Of a stretch of DNA of 64,000 nucleotides, positions 33,388 to 41,997 are shown in pieces. How positions within the stretch are numbered: position 1 is the first letter of the stretch; the number at the start of each line of letters is the position of its first letter. The stretch is from positions 124,001-188,000 of the forward strand of contig JADKBC010000003.1 in the NCBI GenBank assembly GCA_016715205.1. Reading direction: 5' to 3'. The position numbers were made by a program, and so were the translations under genes. The DNA comes from Holophaga sp. (GTDB lineage Bacteria > Acidobacteriota > Holophagae > Holophagales > Holophagaceae). The notes under the pieces were generated by a model. The model had not been told where the DNA came from. It saw only the letters and a program-made list of their open reading frames with translations, and searched no databases.

Positions 33388-33901
33388 AGTCTCGCGTATC
33401 GACGCAGGCGATACCGAGAGGCTGAAGCTGATGGCGTCAATACCGATGAAGTCATCCGAGCCTTGCTGGGGGCTGTCCCTCGCCCCTGAAGTCTCGCGTA
33501 TCGACGTAAGGCGATACCGAGAAGCTGAAGCTGATGGTGTAAACACAGATGAAGTCATCCGGGCGCTGCTAGGAGCAGTTCCTCGCCCCTAAAGTCTCGC
33601 GTATCGACGTAAGGCGATACCGAGCGGCTGAAGCTGATGGTGTAAACACAGATGAAGTCATCCGGGCGCTGCTAGGAGCAGTTCCTCGCCCCTGAAGTCT
33701 CGCGTATCGACGTAAGGCGATACCGAGCGGCTGAAGCTGATGGCGTAAACACAGATGAAGTCATCCGGGCGCTGCTGGGAGAAGTTCCTCGACCCTGAAG
33801 TCTCGCGTATCGACGCAAGGCGATACCGAGAAGCTGAAGCTGACGGAGTCAACACAGATGAGGTTATCCGGGCGCTGCTGAAGGCTGCGCCTGGGTTCTG
33901 A
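33319..33901 (+). repeat. Six tandem 103-nt copies of the moxR 3' end
   Basis: Units start at 33319, 33421, 33524, 33627, 33730 and 33833 (102, 103, 103, 103, 103 and a partial 69 nt). Unit 1 is the real end of moxR. Each unit encodes the tail DEVIRALLGAVPRP (last unit diverged: RALLKAAPGF) with its own stop (TAG, TGA, TAA, TGA, TGA, TGA). A spacer of about 40 nt in the next frame reads APEVSR and resembles the APDVLR segment just upstream in MoxR. Units 1 and 2 differ at many third codon positions but encode the same tail. This array, to 33901, and the plain sequence up to 33977 fill a 590-nt stretch without an intact gene. Confidence 0.95.
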
Positions 33902-33977
33902 GTCATGAATAAATCTTGCGGATTGGTCAAAATCGCCTGAAGATGACCCCATTCCATCATCCAATCAGGAGACAGTC

Positions 33978-34331
33978 ATGGCACTCACGCGGCCCACAAT
34001 CCAGCGTATTACCTTGGAAGCCACGCTTCCAGATGGAACACCCAAGACCTACACCATTGATTTGAAGGAGAAACAGATCATCGCCCTATTCTGGGATGAC
34101 AAGGCCATTCATGAGATCTTGGCCCCATTCTACGAAGGCAAGGGCTACCGCATCACGGCCGAGCATATGGAGCGGCACTTTCCCCACGCCATGCGACTGG
34201 TTCCCTCGGGAGACGCGGCCTTGACGCCAGAATTGGTGGGCCAGATCTGGGACACACCCACTGACAAGGACGGCACAGGAGTGGCCTTCCTGGCCAAGAT
34301 GGGCTCCTGCCCCATCATCAATGACCTTTAG
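33978..34331 (+). CDS. Conserved-looking small protein of unknown function
   Basis: A 117-residue soluble protein. The start ATG 33978 is supported by AGGAGAC 6 nt upstream. No signal peptide or transmembrane segment is seen, and I recognise no domain. The sequence begins with a probable beta-hairpin (ITLEATLPDGTPKTYTIDL), has a central FWDDKAIHEILAPFYEG and ends MGSCPIINDL, with a single Cys. It lies 76 nt after the moxR repeat array, and its stop overlaps the 3' end of the kinase gene tail to tail by 4 nt. Function unknown. Confidence 0.7.
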   Translation: MALTRPTIQRITLEATLPDGTPKTYTIDLKEKQIIALFWDDKAIHEILAPFYEGKGYRITAEHMERHFPHAMRLVPSGDAALTPELVGQIWDTPTDKDGTGVAFLAKMGSCPIINDL

Positions 34332-37300
34332 GAGCCCAGCTCCCGTTTCATTTTTTCCAAAGTTCGCGTCAGGTTTCCATTGAGTTCCAGGGCACGGGTC
34401 CAAGCGGCTTGAGCCCTGGCTTCGCCTTCGCTCCGCGTTTTCCCATGCTGAGTGCGGGCGGTCAGATATTCCAAGCCCCCGTGCCATAACCACGCGTCCG
34501 CAGCGGTAGGGTCCTTGCTCAGGGCCTTCCGGCAGGCCGCCAATCCTGAGGCCAAGGCCCCTTGGCGTCCTCCCAGAGCTTCCAGAAAAGCGATCTGAGC
34601 CCATGCCACATGGGGTTCGGGATGATAATCAGGGGAATGCTGCAGGGGTGCCAACAACGCTCTGGCCTTGGTGAGCTTCCCCTTATCTCCAGCCTTGGCG
34701 GCCAGCAACTCGATCTCGGCGGCCAGGGTCAGGCGGGAAGGACCCGCAGGGGTCCGCAGGCCGGCAAGTTGCAAGGATGTCCGGCCCGACGCCAGATGCG
34801 GCAGCATCGATTGTTTGTGATCCTGGGCCTGCTTGGCTAGCGCGATCCGGCACTCGGCAGCATATTCATGCGGCTCTGCGATATCGTCTCGGGTTCTCGC
34901 CCCTGCAGCAAAGGCCTCCAGGGCCGACTCCAGAGCCGGTCGACCATCCTCCCCCACAGCCACGGAGTGCTCACCCTCGATCATCCAGGCCAAGCCAAGG
35001 GCCATGGGCCACCGGTAGAACTGGGGCTCCCGGCGCCGTGGCTCCTCCAGGAGCGCCCGTGCCTGTGCGCAGGAGGTTCGGGGATCCAAGCCATGAAGCC
35101 GTTCATATTCCGCCCGCTCGATCCAGAGTTCCCCAAGGCTGCCTAGTACGTGGGTGCTATGGGGAACCTGCGCACGCACCTCCTGCAGTGCCTTCACACC
35201 CCGCTCGAAGGCTGTCCAGGGCCCTTTGCCGCGTCGCGCGTCAAAGGCCACCTGCCGTGCCTCGATGAGCCCGGCGCGGTACGCCAAGTAGGGATCGGCT
35301 GGATCCATGGCTCGTGCCTGTTCCAGCGCCTTGCGGGCGCGTTCCAACGCCGGATCAGGATCTTCCCCCCGGGCGGCAGCCGCGAGGGAAAGCACCTCCC
35401 AGGTGCCGTTCAGGGTTCTGAGTGAAGGTTGGGAAGGCCCCATGGCAAGGCGCGCCTCCGCCAGTTGCACGGCCCGTTTGGCGACCACTTCCATCTGAGT
35501 CGTCTGCCCCCGATTCACCAGGTGCATGGTCCAGATGCCCCAGGACCAGGCTTCCAGTTCCAACATCCGTGGATCATCCGGCACCACGGCGCGCCCCTCG
35601 GAGAGGGCTTCCATGGCCGCATCCAAATGAGGTTTGGGGTCACCGCCCTTGTGTCGGGCCAGGGTCATGGCCTCCGCCTGCCGAGCGGCTTCGAGCGCAT
35701 AGGACTGGGGGCTGGAGGGGGCCCGTCGTCGCACCTCGGCCAATACCAGCCCGGCCTGATCCACCAGTTGGTGGGCCCGGTCTGGATCGTCCCGATCACA
35801 GGCACTGGCCTGGGCGAGCAAAATGTCCGCTTCCAAAAGGGGTGCCTCGAAGAGCCAGGATTGAGCGACGCCAGCCTTTCGGGCCAGGGTCAACGCTTCG
35901 TCCTCCCGGCCCGCATAAAAGGCCATCAGGGCCCGGTGGAAATCCGGCGCCGCCACGCTTGCCGTTGCCCCCTGTTCAAGCAGAGCCAGCGCGGGTTGGC
36001 GCAAGCGGCCATCCAGCTCCTTCAGGCGCAATGCTTGGAGGTCCCGTTGCGGAATGCGGCGAGCCTGCTCCACCTGTACCTGATAAAGGCTCCCCAAGGC
36101 TCGCCCCAGGGCCAGAGCCAGATCGGGGCCAGAAACGCCGCCATCTCGCGCGCGCTCCAAATGGCGCCTTGCTTGTTCAGGATCATTCAGCGCCAGCCAA
36201 GCCCGACCCAAGGCGTACTGGGCTGGAGCCTCAGCTACGGGACCCGCAGTGCGGGCCAAGCCCTCCAAGGCCACCAGGCGGTCCCTCACCTGGCTCAACT
36301 CGGGGCGGATGTCATGGCGGGGTAGCAGGTGGGCATAGCGGAGAAGGGCTTCAATGCGCTCTGCCTCCTGGCCGAAATACTGGGCGTAGCGGGCCCTGGC
36401 GCGGGCTGTGTTGGCTGAGCGAACCGCCAGGCCCCCTGTCACGAGGAGGGCGCCGAATCCCGCTGCGGCAACCCCCACCACCAGCCGATGCCGCCGTGCC
36501 CACTTTTCCGCCAGATAACCATAGGTGGGTTTCCGGGCCAGGATGGGCTCGCCTTCCCGCCAACGCCGGAGATCCTCCGCCACGGCCAAGGCACTTTCGT
36601 ACCGCCGGGCGGGATCCTTCTCCATGCATTTTCGAACGATGGTGTCCAGATCCCCAGGCAAATCCCGAACGAGATGCGTCAGGGTTGGCAGGTCCTCTTC
36701 CAAGGTCCGGTGGATGGCATCCATGCCCTCGGTTTCAGAAAAGGGCGCCCGGCCGGTCAGGACCCGGTGCAGGGTAGCCCCCAGGCCATAGACATCCGTG
36801 CGACGCCCCACCTTATCGTGGTCACCCCGGGCCTGCTCGGGCGCCATGTAGTGGGTGGTTCCGATGACCTGCCCCTGCACGGTCAAACCCGTGGCCTCGA
36901 GGCCCTTGGCCAAACCAAAATCCAGGATCGTCGGCTTTGGCCCCCGCGCGTCCATTTCCACCATGATGTTGGCGGGCTTGAGGTCCCGATGGATAAGGCC
37001 TTGGCCATGCGCAGCGTGAACGGCCTCGGCCACCGCTTCCATGACTTTGGCCTTATCGAAAATATCCATGCCGATGGCCGCAGACTCCAGGGTTTCGCCT
37101 TTGATGAACTGCATGGCGATGAAGCTCTGGCCGTGCCATTCACCCACTTCATAGACCTTGCAAATGTTGGGGTGTTCAAGCTTGGCCTGATGTTGAGCCT
37201 CCAGCACAAACCGTTTTTCCAAATCCGGATCGCCCCGGCGGAGAAACTTCAACGCCACCATGCGCTGCAAGGTGGGATCGAAGGCCTTGAACACACGCCC

Positions 37301-37738
37301 CATCCCACCTTCCGCCACAAACCGAAGGTTTCGGTATTGCTTCCAGGTGGGCATGGTCAGAACGCTTAGTACCCTCTGACCGGTGCCATCGGTCTCTTCA
37401 TTCGGGATGGAGGCTTGATCCCAGGACCCCTTGGCTCTGGAGCCAGGGGATGTAGGCGGCTCGCTTTCTCCTTCCGATGACGGTCCCTGGGCTTCGGCCT
37501 CCAAGAGGCTGCTAAGATCCCGCAGGTCTTCGGCATCCAAGCTGCCCTGGGCTTTCAGCGCTTCCACCAGCTCCAAGTCCGAAGCCAGCGCCTTCCGCAA
37601 GGCGGATTCATCGAGAAGGCCCCGGAGGAGGGCCATGCCGATGAGTTGGCTGTTCGAGCCGGTCCCAGAATCCAAGGCGAGCTCCGTGCGGGCGCTGATG
37701 GCAGTTTGACGAGAGAAGGGCGTGGGCTCAAGAACCAT
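34328..37738 (-). CDS. Ser/Thr protein kinase with transmembrane helix and TPR-like repeats
   Basis: A 1136-residue protein. The N-terminal 120 residues are a predicted regulatory region with an acidic linker. The kinase domain spans about 125-400: VAEGGMGRVFKAFD, the Lys in VALKFL, HRDLKPANI (about 250), TILDFGLAKG (about 271) and GTTHYMAPEQARG. A transmembrane helix follows near 425-447 (VVGVAAAGFGALLVTGGLAV). The remaining 690 residues are helical TPR-like repeats, probably extracytoplasmic. This PknB-type layout is common in Acidobacteria and Myxococcota. The start is ATG 37738; a TTG at 37783 is the alternative. Kinase and ABC transporter genes are divergent, sharing 236 nt of regulatory DNA. 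Confidence 0.85.
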   Translation of the reverse strand: MVLEPTPFSRQTAISARTELALDSGTGSNSQLIGMALLRGLLDESALRKALASDLELVEALKAQGSLDAEDLRDLSSLLEAEAQGPSSEGESEPPTSPGSRAKGSWDQASIPNEETDGTGQRVLSVLTMPTWKQYRNLRFVAEGGMGRVFKAFDPTLQRMVALKFLRRGDPDLEKRFVLEAQHQAKLEHPNICKVYEVGEWHGQSFIAMQFIKGETLESAAIGMDIFDKAKVMEAVAEAVHAAHGQGLIHRDLKPANIMVEMDARGPKPTILDFGLAKGLEATGLTVQGQVIGTTHYMAPEQARGDHDKVGRRTDVYGLGATLHRVLTGRAPFSETEGMDAIHRTLEEDLPTLTHLVRDLPGDLDTIVRKCMEKDPARRYESALAVAEDLRRWREGEPILARKPTYGYLAEKWARRHRLVVGVAAAGFGALLVTGGLAVRSANTARARARYAQYFGQEAERIEALLRYAHLLPRHDIRPELSQVRDRLVALEGLARTAGPVAEAPAQYALGRAWLALNDPEQARRHLERARDGGVSGPDLALALGRALGSLYQVQVEQARRIPQRDLQALRLKELDGRLRQPALALLEQGATASVAAPDFHRALMAFYAGREDEALTLARKAGVAQSWLFEAPLLEADILLAQASACDRDDPDRAHQLVDQAGLVLAEVRRRAPSSPQSYALEAARQAEAMTLARHKGGDPKPHLDAAMEALSEGRAVVPDDPRMLELEAWSWGIWTMHLVNRGQTTQMEVVAKRAVQLAEARLAMGPSQPSLRTLNGTWEVLSLAAAARGEDPDPALERARKALEQARAMDPADPYLAYRAGLIEARQVAFDARRGKGPWTAFERGVKALQEVRAQVPHSTHVLGSLGELWIERAEYERLHGLDPRTSCAQARALLEEPRRREPQFYRWPMALGLAWMIEGEHSVAVGEDGRPALESALEAFAAGARTRDDIAEPHEYAAECRIALAKQAQDHKQSMLPHLASGRTSLQLAGLRTPAGPSRLTLAAEIELLAAKAGDKGKLTKARALLAPLQHSPDYHPEPHVAWAQIAFLEALGGRQGALASGLAACRKALSKDPTAADAWLWHGGLEYLTARTQHGKTRSEGEARAQAAWTRALELNGNLTRTLEKMKRELGS

Positions 37739-37818
37739 CCGTGAGGCATATGTGACGTCTTTGTGGGTTGACCTGCCCACCAAGCCCAGGCCATTCTGCC
37801 AATGGGCATAGTTCCGGA

Positions 37819-37917
37819 AAGGAGGTTTCGATGAGTACCCAGCGCGTCATCGACGAACCTCCTTCGTGGCTGAGCTAGCCTAGGCCAGCTCAGCGGAGCA
37901 ATGGGACCTCTGGTCCC
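37819..37917 (+). promoter_or_regulatory. Structured leader with three consecutive hairpins before the ABC transporter
   Basis: Hairpin 1 pairs 37819-37827 with 37856-37864 (9 perfect bp, hiding the AAGGAGG) and 37829-37834 with 37847-37852. Hairpin 2 pairs 37869-37876 with 37887-37894. Hairpin 3 is GGGACC (37903-37908) with GGTCCC (37912-37917). GGGAC could instead pair with GTCCC at 37960-37964, next to the permease start. No T-run follows, so control would be translational. No known riboswitch class is recognised. Confidence 0.55.
37831..37878 (+). CDS. Putative 15-residue leader peptide
   Basis: A tiny ORF, MSTQRVIDEPPSWLS then TAG, preceded by AAAGGAGG with a 5-nt spacer, among the best Shine-Dalgarno matches in the window. 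Its codons 9-12 (GAA CCT CCT TCG) contain the strand that pairs with the Shine-Dalgarno, and its stop codon touches the next hairpin. The Pro-Pro-Ser-Trp end could stall ribosomes. It lies 97 nt upstream of the permease ATG. This fits a leader peptide that controls the transporter by attenuation; the peptide matches none that I know. Confidence 0.5.
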   Translation: MSTQRVIDEPPSWLS

Positions 37918-37974
37918 TCCACCTTGTCGGACGAAAGCACGGCGTGGCCTTCGTTCCAAGTCCCCGGATCCGCC

Positions 37975-39714
37975 ATGATCAACCAGTTTCTCAACAACGC
38001 GTGGGGGCAGGCCAGCAACCTGTTCAGCGCTCCCATCCGCCGCCGCCGGTGGGTGGATCTCCTGGTCGTCGCCGCCCTGGCAGGCATCGTCATGGGCCTG
38101 GTGCTGGTGGCCCGGGAGTGGACCGTCCTGCAGCGCCCGGTGGTCGAGATCAACCTCTCACCGTGGGCACTGCCCAAATACGCCATCCTGAGCTTTGCCC
38201 GGGCAGCGGTGGCCTTTGTCATCTCGGCGGCCTTCACCCTGGTGGTGGCTTACTGGGCCGCGCGGGATCCGCTGGCCGAACGTTTCCTCATCCCCATTCT
38301 GGACACCCTCCAGAGTGTGCCCCTTCTGGCCTTCATGCCCGTGATCCTGCTGGCCATGATGAGCCTGTTCCGCAGCAGCAATGTGGGCATCGAGCTCTCG
38401 GCCGTGATCATCATCGTCACCTGTCAGGCCTGGAACATGGCCTTCAGTTTCTACCAGAGCCTGAAAACCGTGCCCAAGGAACTGGACGAAGTCTCCCGAG
38501 GCTTTGGCATGAACTGGAGCCAACGTTTGCGCTGGGTGGAACTCCCCTACGCCACCCCAGGGCTCGTGTGGAACTCCATGGTCAGCGTGGCCAACGGCTG
38601 GTTCTTCCTGATGGCGGCGGAAGCCTTCAAGTTAGGCAGTCGGGATTTCCGGCTGCCCGGCCTGGGCGCCTACATGAGCGTGGCGGTGGACCAAGGCAAT
38701 GTTCGCGCGCAGGTATATGCCATCGTGGCCATGCTGACCCTGGTGATCCTGCTGGACCAGCTCATCTGGAAACCCGTGGTGGCCTGGAGTCAGCGCTTCC
38801 AGATGGACGATGCCGTGAAGGTGGAAAAGCGCCGCAGTTGGTTGCTGCGGTTGCTCCGACGCAGCGAGATCTGGATGCGGGTGCGACGAGCCGTCACCAA
38901 TCTTGTTCCCAAACGCCAGCCCCGGCCCCTTGCCCCCTCTGATATTTCCGAAGAACACACGGCCTTCCAGCGGGTGCTGGGCGGCACGATGTTGATTCTG
39001 GTGCTTCTGGCCCTGGCCTTTGGTGGCGTCAAGCTCGTGGCGGTCATGGCGGGGGTTTCATCGCACGAATGGCTGCGCCTTTTGCAAGCCGGTGGTGCTT
39101 CCATGGCCCGGGTGCTGACGTCAACCTTCCTCGCCACCTGCTGGACGCTGCCAGTTGGACTTTGGATCGGCCTTTCCCCCACCTGGAGCCGCCGCCTGCA
39201 ACCCTACGTGCAAGTGGTGGCCAGTTTCCCGGCCAGCATTCTCTTTGTGGCCCTCATCGTGGCCCTGCAGCGGGTGGGCGTGAACCTGTTCAGCAGCAGC
39301 ATTCTGTTGATGACCATCTCCACCCAGTGGTATCTGCTCTTTAATATCATTGCCGGCGCCCAGGCCGTGCCCATGAACCTCCGGGAAGCAGCGAAAGCCT
39401 ACCGATTCGGTCTATGGAAAACCTCCTGGAAGCTCTATTTCCCGGCCATCTTCCCCTTCCTGGTTACCGGCTGGGTGACGGCCACGGGTGGTGCCTGGAA
39501 CGCCAGCATCATCACGGAAATTGTCCAGTTCCGTGGCCAGACGTACACAACCTTTGGCTTGGGCGCCATCGTCACCCAGGCTGCGGACGAAGGGAATATC
39601 CCTCTGCTCGCCGCAGCTGCCATCCTCATGGCCTTGCTGGTGGTGCTGTTCAATCGGCTCGTGTGGGCCCCCTTGTACCGCCTCGCTGAAACCCGTTATT
39701 CCGTGAATCGATAG
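37975..39714 (+). CDS. ABC transporter permease, NitT/TauT type, two fused permease domains
   Basis: A 579-residue inner-membrane protein formed by two BPD-type permease domains in tandem. The first (about residues 20-260) has the cytoplasmic EAA loop EVSRGFGMNWSQRLRWVELP. The second (about 330-575) has REAAKAYRFGLWKTSWKLYFPAIFP. A basic linker near 275-315 joins them. This fusion is known in nitrate/sulfonate/taurine-like importers. ATG 37975 is the likely start, although its Shine-Dalgarno is weak; a TTG at 37924 would add 17 residues. The gene ends 8 nt before the ATPase gene. No substrate-binding protein gene is near, so the substrate is unknown. Confidence 0.85.
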   Translation: MINQFLNNAWGQASNLFSAPIRRRRWVDLLVVAALAGIVMGLVLVAREWTVLQRPVVEINLSPWALPKYAILSFARAAVAFVISAAFTLVVAYWAARDPLAERFLIPILDTLQSVPLLAFMPVILLAMMSLFRSSNVGIELSAVIIIVTCQAWNMAFSFYQSLKTVPKELDEVSRGFGMNWSQRLRWVELPYATPGLVWNSMVSVANGWFFLMAAEAFKLGSRDFRLPGLGAYMSVAVDQGNVRAQVYAIVAMLTLVILLDQLIWKPVVAWSQRFQMDDAVKVEKRRSWLLRLLRRSEIWMRVRRAVTNLVPKRQPRPLAPSDISEEHTAFQRVLGGTMLILVLLALAFGGVKLVAVMAGVSSHEWLRLLQAGGASMARVLTSTFLATCWTLPVGLWIGLSPTWSRRLQPYVQVVASFPASILFVALIVALQRVGVNLFSSSILLMTISTQWYLLFNIIAGAQAVPMNLREAAKAYRFGLWKTSWKLYFPAIFPFLVTGWVTATGGAWNASIITEIVQFRGQTYTTFGLGAIVTQAADEGNIPLLAAAAILMALLVVLFNRLVWAPLYRLAETRYSVNR

Positions 39715-39722
39715 GAGTCGCC

Positions 39723-41003
39723 ATGACCGCCCCCATCTGCGAACTCCGTGGCGTTCAAAAGCATTTCCCAGGCTCCCGCGGCAAGGACATCCGCGTGCTG
39801 GAAGACATCAACCTCAAGGTACTGCAGGATGAAATCCTTTGTATTCTTGGGCCCAATGGCAGCGGCAAATCCACCCTACTGCGTTTGATCGCGGGCCTCA
39901 CGCCACCCACCAATGGTGAAGTGCGCTACCACCGCAATAAACTGGTGGGGCTCAATCCAGGCGTGGCCATGGTATTCCAGGATTTTGCGCTCTATCCCTG
40001 GATGACCGTGGAAGAGAATGTGCGCGTGGTGCTGCGCGCCCGAGATCTGCCGGAAGAAGAATTGCGTGAACGCGCCCATCAGGCCATCAGCAAGGTGGGC
40101 CTGGAAGGCTTTGAAGAAGCCTTCCCCCGCGAGCTCTCCCGCGGTTTCAAGCAGCGCGTGGGCGTGGCTCGAGCCCTGGCGGTGGACCCCGAAGTATTGG
40201 TGATGGACGAGCCCTTCAGCCAGGTGGACGCCCTCACGGCCGAAGCGCTGCGCGCCGAACTGCTCGATATCTGGCAAGATGCCGAACGCAATCCCAACAG
40301 CATCGTGGTGGTGAGTCACTCCATTCGCGAAGCCGTGCTGATGTCTGATCGCATCGTGATCCTGTCCGGCAACCCAGCCCATATCCGCACCATCATCCAG
40401 AATCCCCTGCCCCGCCCCCGCAGCAGCCGCGCCCCAGAATTCCTGAAGCTGGTGGATCGCGTGCACGACATCATTACCTCAGCTGAATTGCCCGACGTGG
40501 AAGTGACCGCACCCATTCCCAGCAAAGTGCCCGAAGCCATCGAGCCCCTGCCCCACGCCGCAAGCCCGGATATCCTCGGTCTGTTGGAATTTTTGGAAGC
40601 CCAGGGCGGAAGCTGCGATCTGTTCCAGGTGGCCGCGCAAACCCATGTGCCCTTCGAAACGGTGCTCACCACCGTGAAGGCCGCCGAAATGCTGGACTTC
40701 GTGGAAACCCCCAAGCGCAGCCTCACCTTCTCGCCCATCGGCCTCCGTTTCATGGCCGGGGACATGGACAAGCGCAAGGATATTTGGCGAGCCCAGCTGC
40801 TGCAGCTGCGCTTGTTCCGCGTAGTACGCGAAATGCTACAACTGCGTGAAGGCGAACTTTCCAAGGAAGAGTTGCTGCACGAGATCACCCTGCGCCTGCC
40901 CATGGAAGACGCCGAAGAAACCTTTGAGACGTTGGTGGCTTGGGGTCGCTTCGGTGAACTCTTCGCCTATCGAGAAGAGATGGAAGTCCTCACCTTCGAG
41001 TAA
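39723..41003 (+). CDS. ABC transporter ATPase with AAA-associated C-terminal domain
   Basis: A 426-residue ATPase. The nucleotide-binding domain (residues 1-250) has Walker A GPNGSGKST (about 44-52), Q-loop VFQDFALYPW, signature LSRGFKQRVGVARAL, Walker B VLVMDEPF and the switch His in VVVSHS. The extra C-terminal region (about 280-426) resembles the AAA-associated domain often attached to NitT/TauT-type ATPases; its winged-helix look suggests a regulatory role. Two ATPases of this kind would drive the fused permease. The start is ATG 39723 with AGGAG. It converges on the EamA gene with 111 nt between, where no clear terminator is seen. Confidence 0.87.
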   Translation: MTAPICELRGVQKHFPGSRGKDIRVLEDINLKVLQDEILCILGPNGSGKSTLLRLIAGLTPPTNGEVRYHRNKLVGLNPGVAMVFQDFALYPWMTVEENVRVVLRARDLPEEELRERAHQAISKVGLEGFEEAFPRELSRGFKQRVGVARALAVDPEVLVMDEPFSQVDALTAEALRAELLDIWQDAERNPNSIVVVSHSIREAVLMSDRIVILSGNPAHIRTIIQNPLPRPRSSRAPEFLKLVDRVHDIITSAELPDVEVTAPIPSKVPEAIEPLPHAASPDILGLLEFLEAQGGSCDLFQVAAQTHVPFETVLTTVKAAEMLDFVETPKRSLTFSPIGLRFMAGDMDKRKDIWRAQLLQLRLFRVVREMLQLREGELSKEELLHEITLRLPMEDAEETFETLVAWGRFGELFAYREEMEVLTFE

Positions 41004-41114
41004 GCCCAGCCCACTGGCCGCACCCGCCTATCAAGGAGTCCTATCGGCTGCGGCCCTGCGTTCTCGGAGGCGGGACTTGGGGTCGCTTCGCCTTCCGAAA
41101 GAAAATGAAGGTAT

Positions 41115-41996
41115 TCACTTCCGAGTGATCGGCACCGGAGGGTTGGTGGCCGCCAGTGCGATGCCACCGAGGATCAGGAGAATGCCCACGCCCTGGCCGA
41201 ACCCAGGGATTTCCCGCAGCAAGAGCCAGCCCAGCAGCACGGTGGCGGCCTGCTGGGTGAGCAGGCCCAGGGAACCCACACTGGCGGGGACGTGGCCAAA
41301 TCCCCAGGTGATGAGCCACCAGGCGCCCACCTGCACCAGCAGGCCAAGCCCAAGCAGGGCGAGCCATGCCTGGGAAGAAAAGCCATGGAAGGAAATACCC
41401 TGCACCATGCCCAGCAGACCAAATACCAAGGTGGCGGCGCACACCACCACCGCAAGCGCCCGGGGCGCGCTGAGGGTAATGCGTGCCCTGGAAAGGGACA
41501 GCATGTAGCCTGCGTAGCCAAAGGAGGCCAGAAAGCCCAGGAACTCGCCCCGGCCTCCGCCCAGATGGGCTCCCGCAGCGATCCCCAGGGACACTGCGCC
41601 GGAAAGGGCGAGCAGGAGGCCCACCCAGCCCCAGCGACCCAGGCGAAAACGAAGGAATAGAACCCCCACCAGGGCCACCCACAAGGGCGCGATTCCCACC
41701 AGCAGCGTGGCATTGGCCGCGGTGGTCCAGTGCAGCGCGGTGTGCCAGAGCCAGAGATCCAGGCTGAAACAAAGGCCACCGAAGGCGGCCCAGCCGATGC
41801 CGCGAAACTCGTTGGCCTGGGGGGCGCCTTCCCGCAGCGCCAGGTAAAGCACCACGGGCAGGGCGAACAGCATGCGGTAGAAGCCCACCGCCAGGGGACT
41901 CACGCCCACCGCCCATTTCACGAAGATTGCGGCGAACCCAAGCAGGGCAGCGCCGATCAAGAGGGCAGCCAGTCCTCCGCGTTGAATTCGCGGCAT
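41115..41996 (-). CDS. EamA/DMT-family transporter with ten predicted transmembrane segments
   Basis: A 293-residue drug/metabolite transporter built of two EamA repeats (about residues 8-140 and 150-285). It is almost wholly hydrophobic, with the pattern PLAVGFYRMLFALP in the first half and the PASVGSLGLLTQQAATVLLGWLLLRE block in the second. Such proteins export amino acids, nucleobases or other small metabolites; the substrate is not predictable. ATG 41996 comes one base after the TGA of the upstream receiver gene (TGACATG), so translation is coupled. A longer reading up to 42113 overlaps the receiver and is rejected. Confidence 0.8.
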   Translation of the reverse strand: MPRIQRGGLAALLIGAALLGFAAIFVKWAVGVSPLAVGFYRMLFALPVVLYLALREGAPQANEFRGIGWAAFGGLCFSLDLWLWHTALHWTTAANATLLVGIAPLWVALVGVLFLRFRLGRWGWVGLLLALSGAVSLGIAAGAHLGGGRGEFLGFLASFGYAGYMLSLSRARITLSAPRALAVVVCAATLVFGLLGMVQGISFHGFSSQAWLALLGLGLLVQVGAWWLITWGFGHVPASVGSLGLLTQQAATVLLGWLLLREIPGFGQGVGILLILGGIALAATNPPVPITRK

Positions 41997-41997
41997 G

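Noticed and set aside
33319..33901. A CRISPR-like array
   Set aside because: The spacers are near-identical between units and derive from moxR coding sequence, unit length is 103 nt and there are no cas genes.
37819..37974. A guanidine-I (ykkC) or similar known riboswitch
   Set aside because: CTGGTCC appears, but the conserved GGTCCGAGAG and AAAGCC parts are missing and the stem order does not fit.
41022..41061. GGCCGCA...TGCGGCC inverted repeat as a terminator after the ABC ATPase
   Set aside because: Only 7 bp with a long loop and no T-run.
40846..41508. A 220-codon plus-strand ORF across the end of the ABC ATPase gene
   Set aside because: It is out of frame with the ATPase and antisense to the EamA gene; composition is shadow-like.
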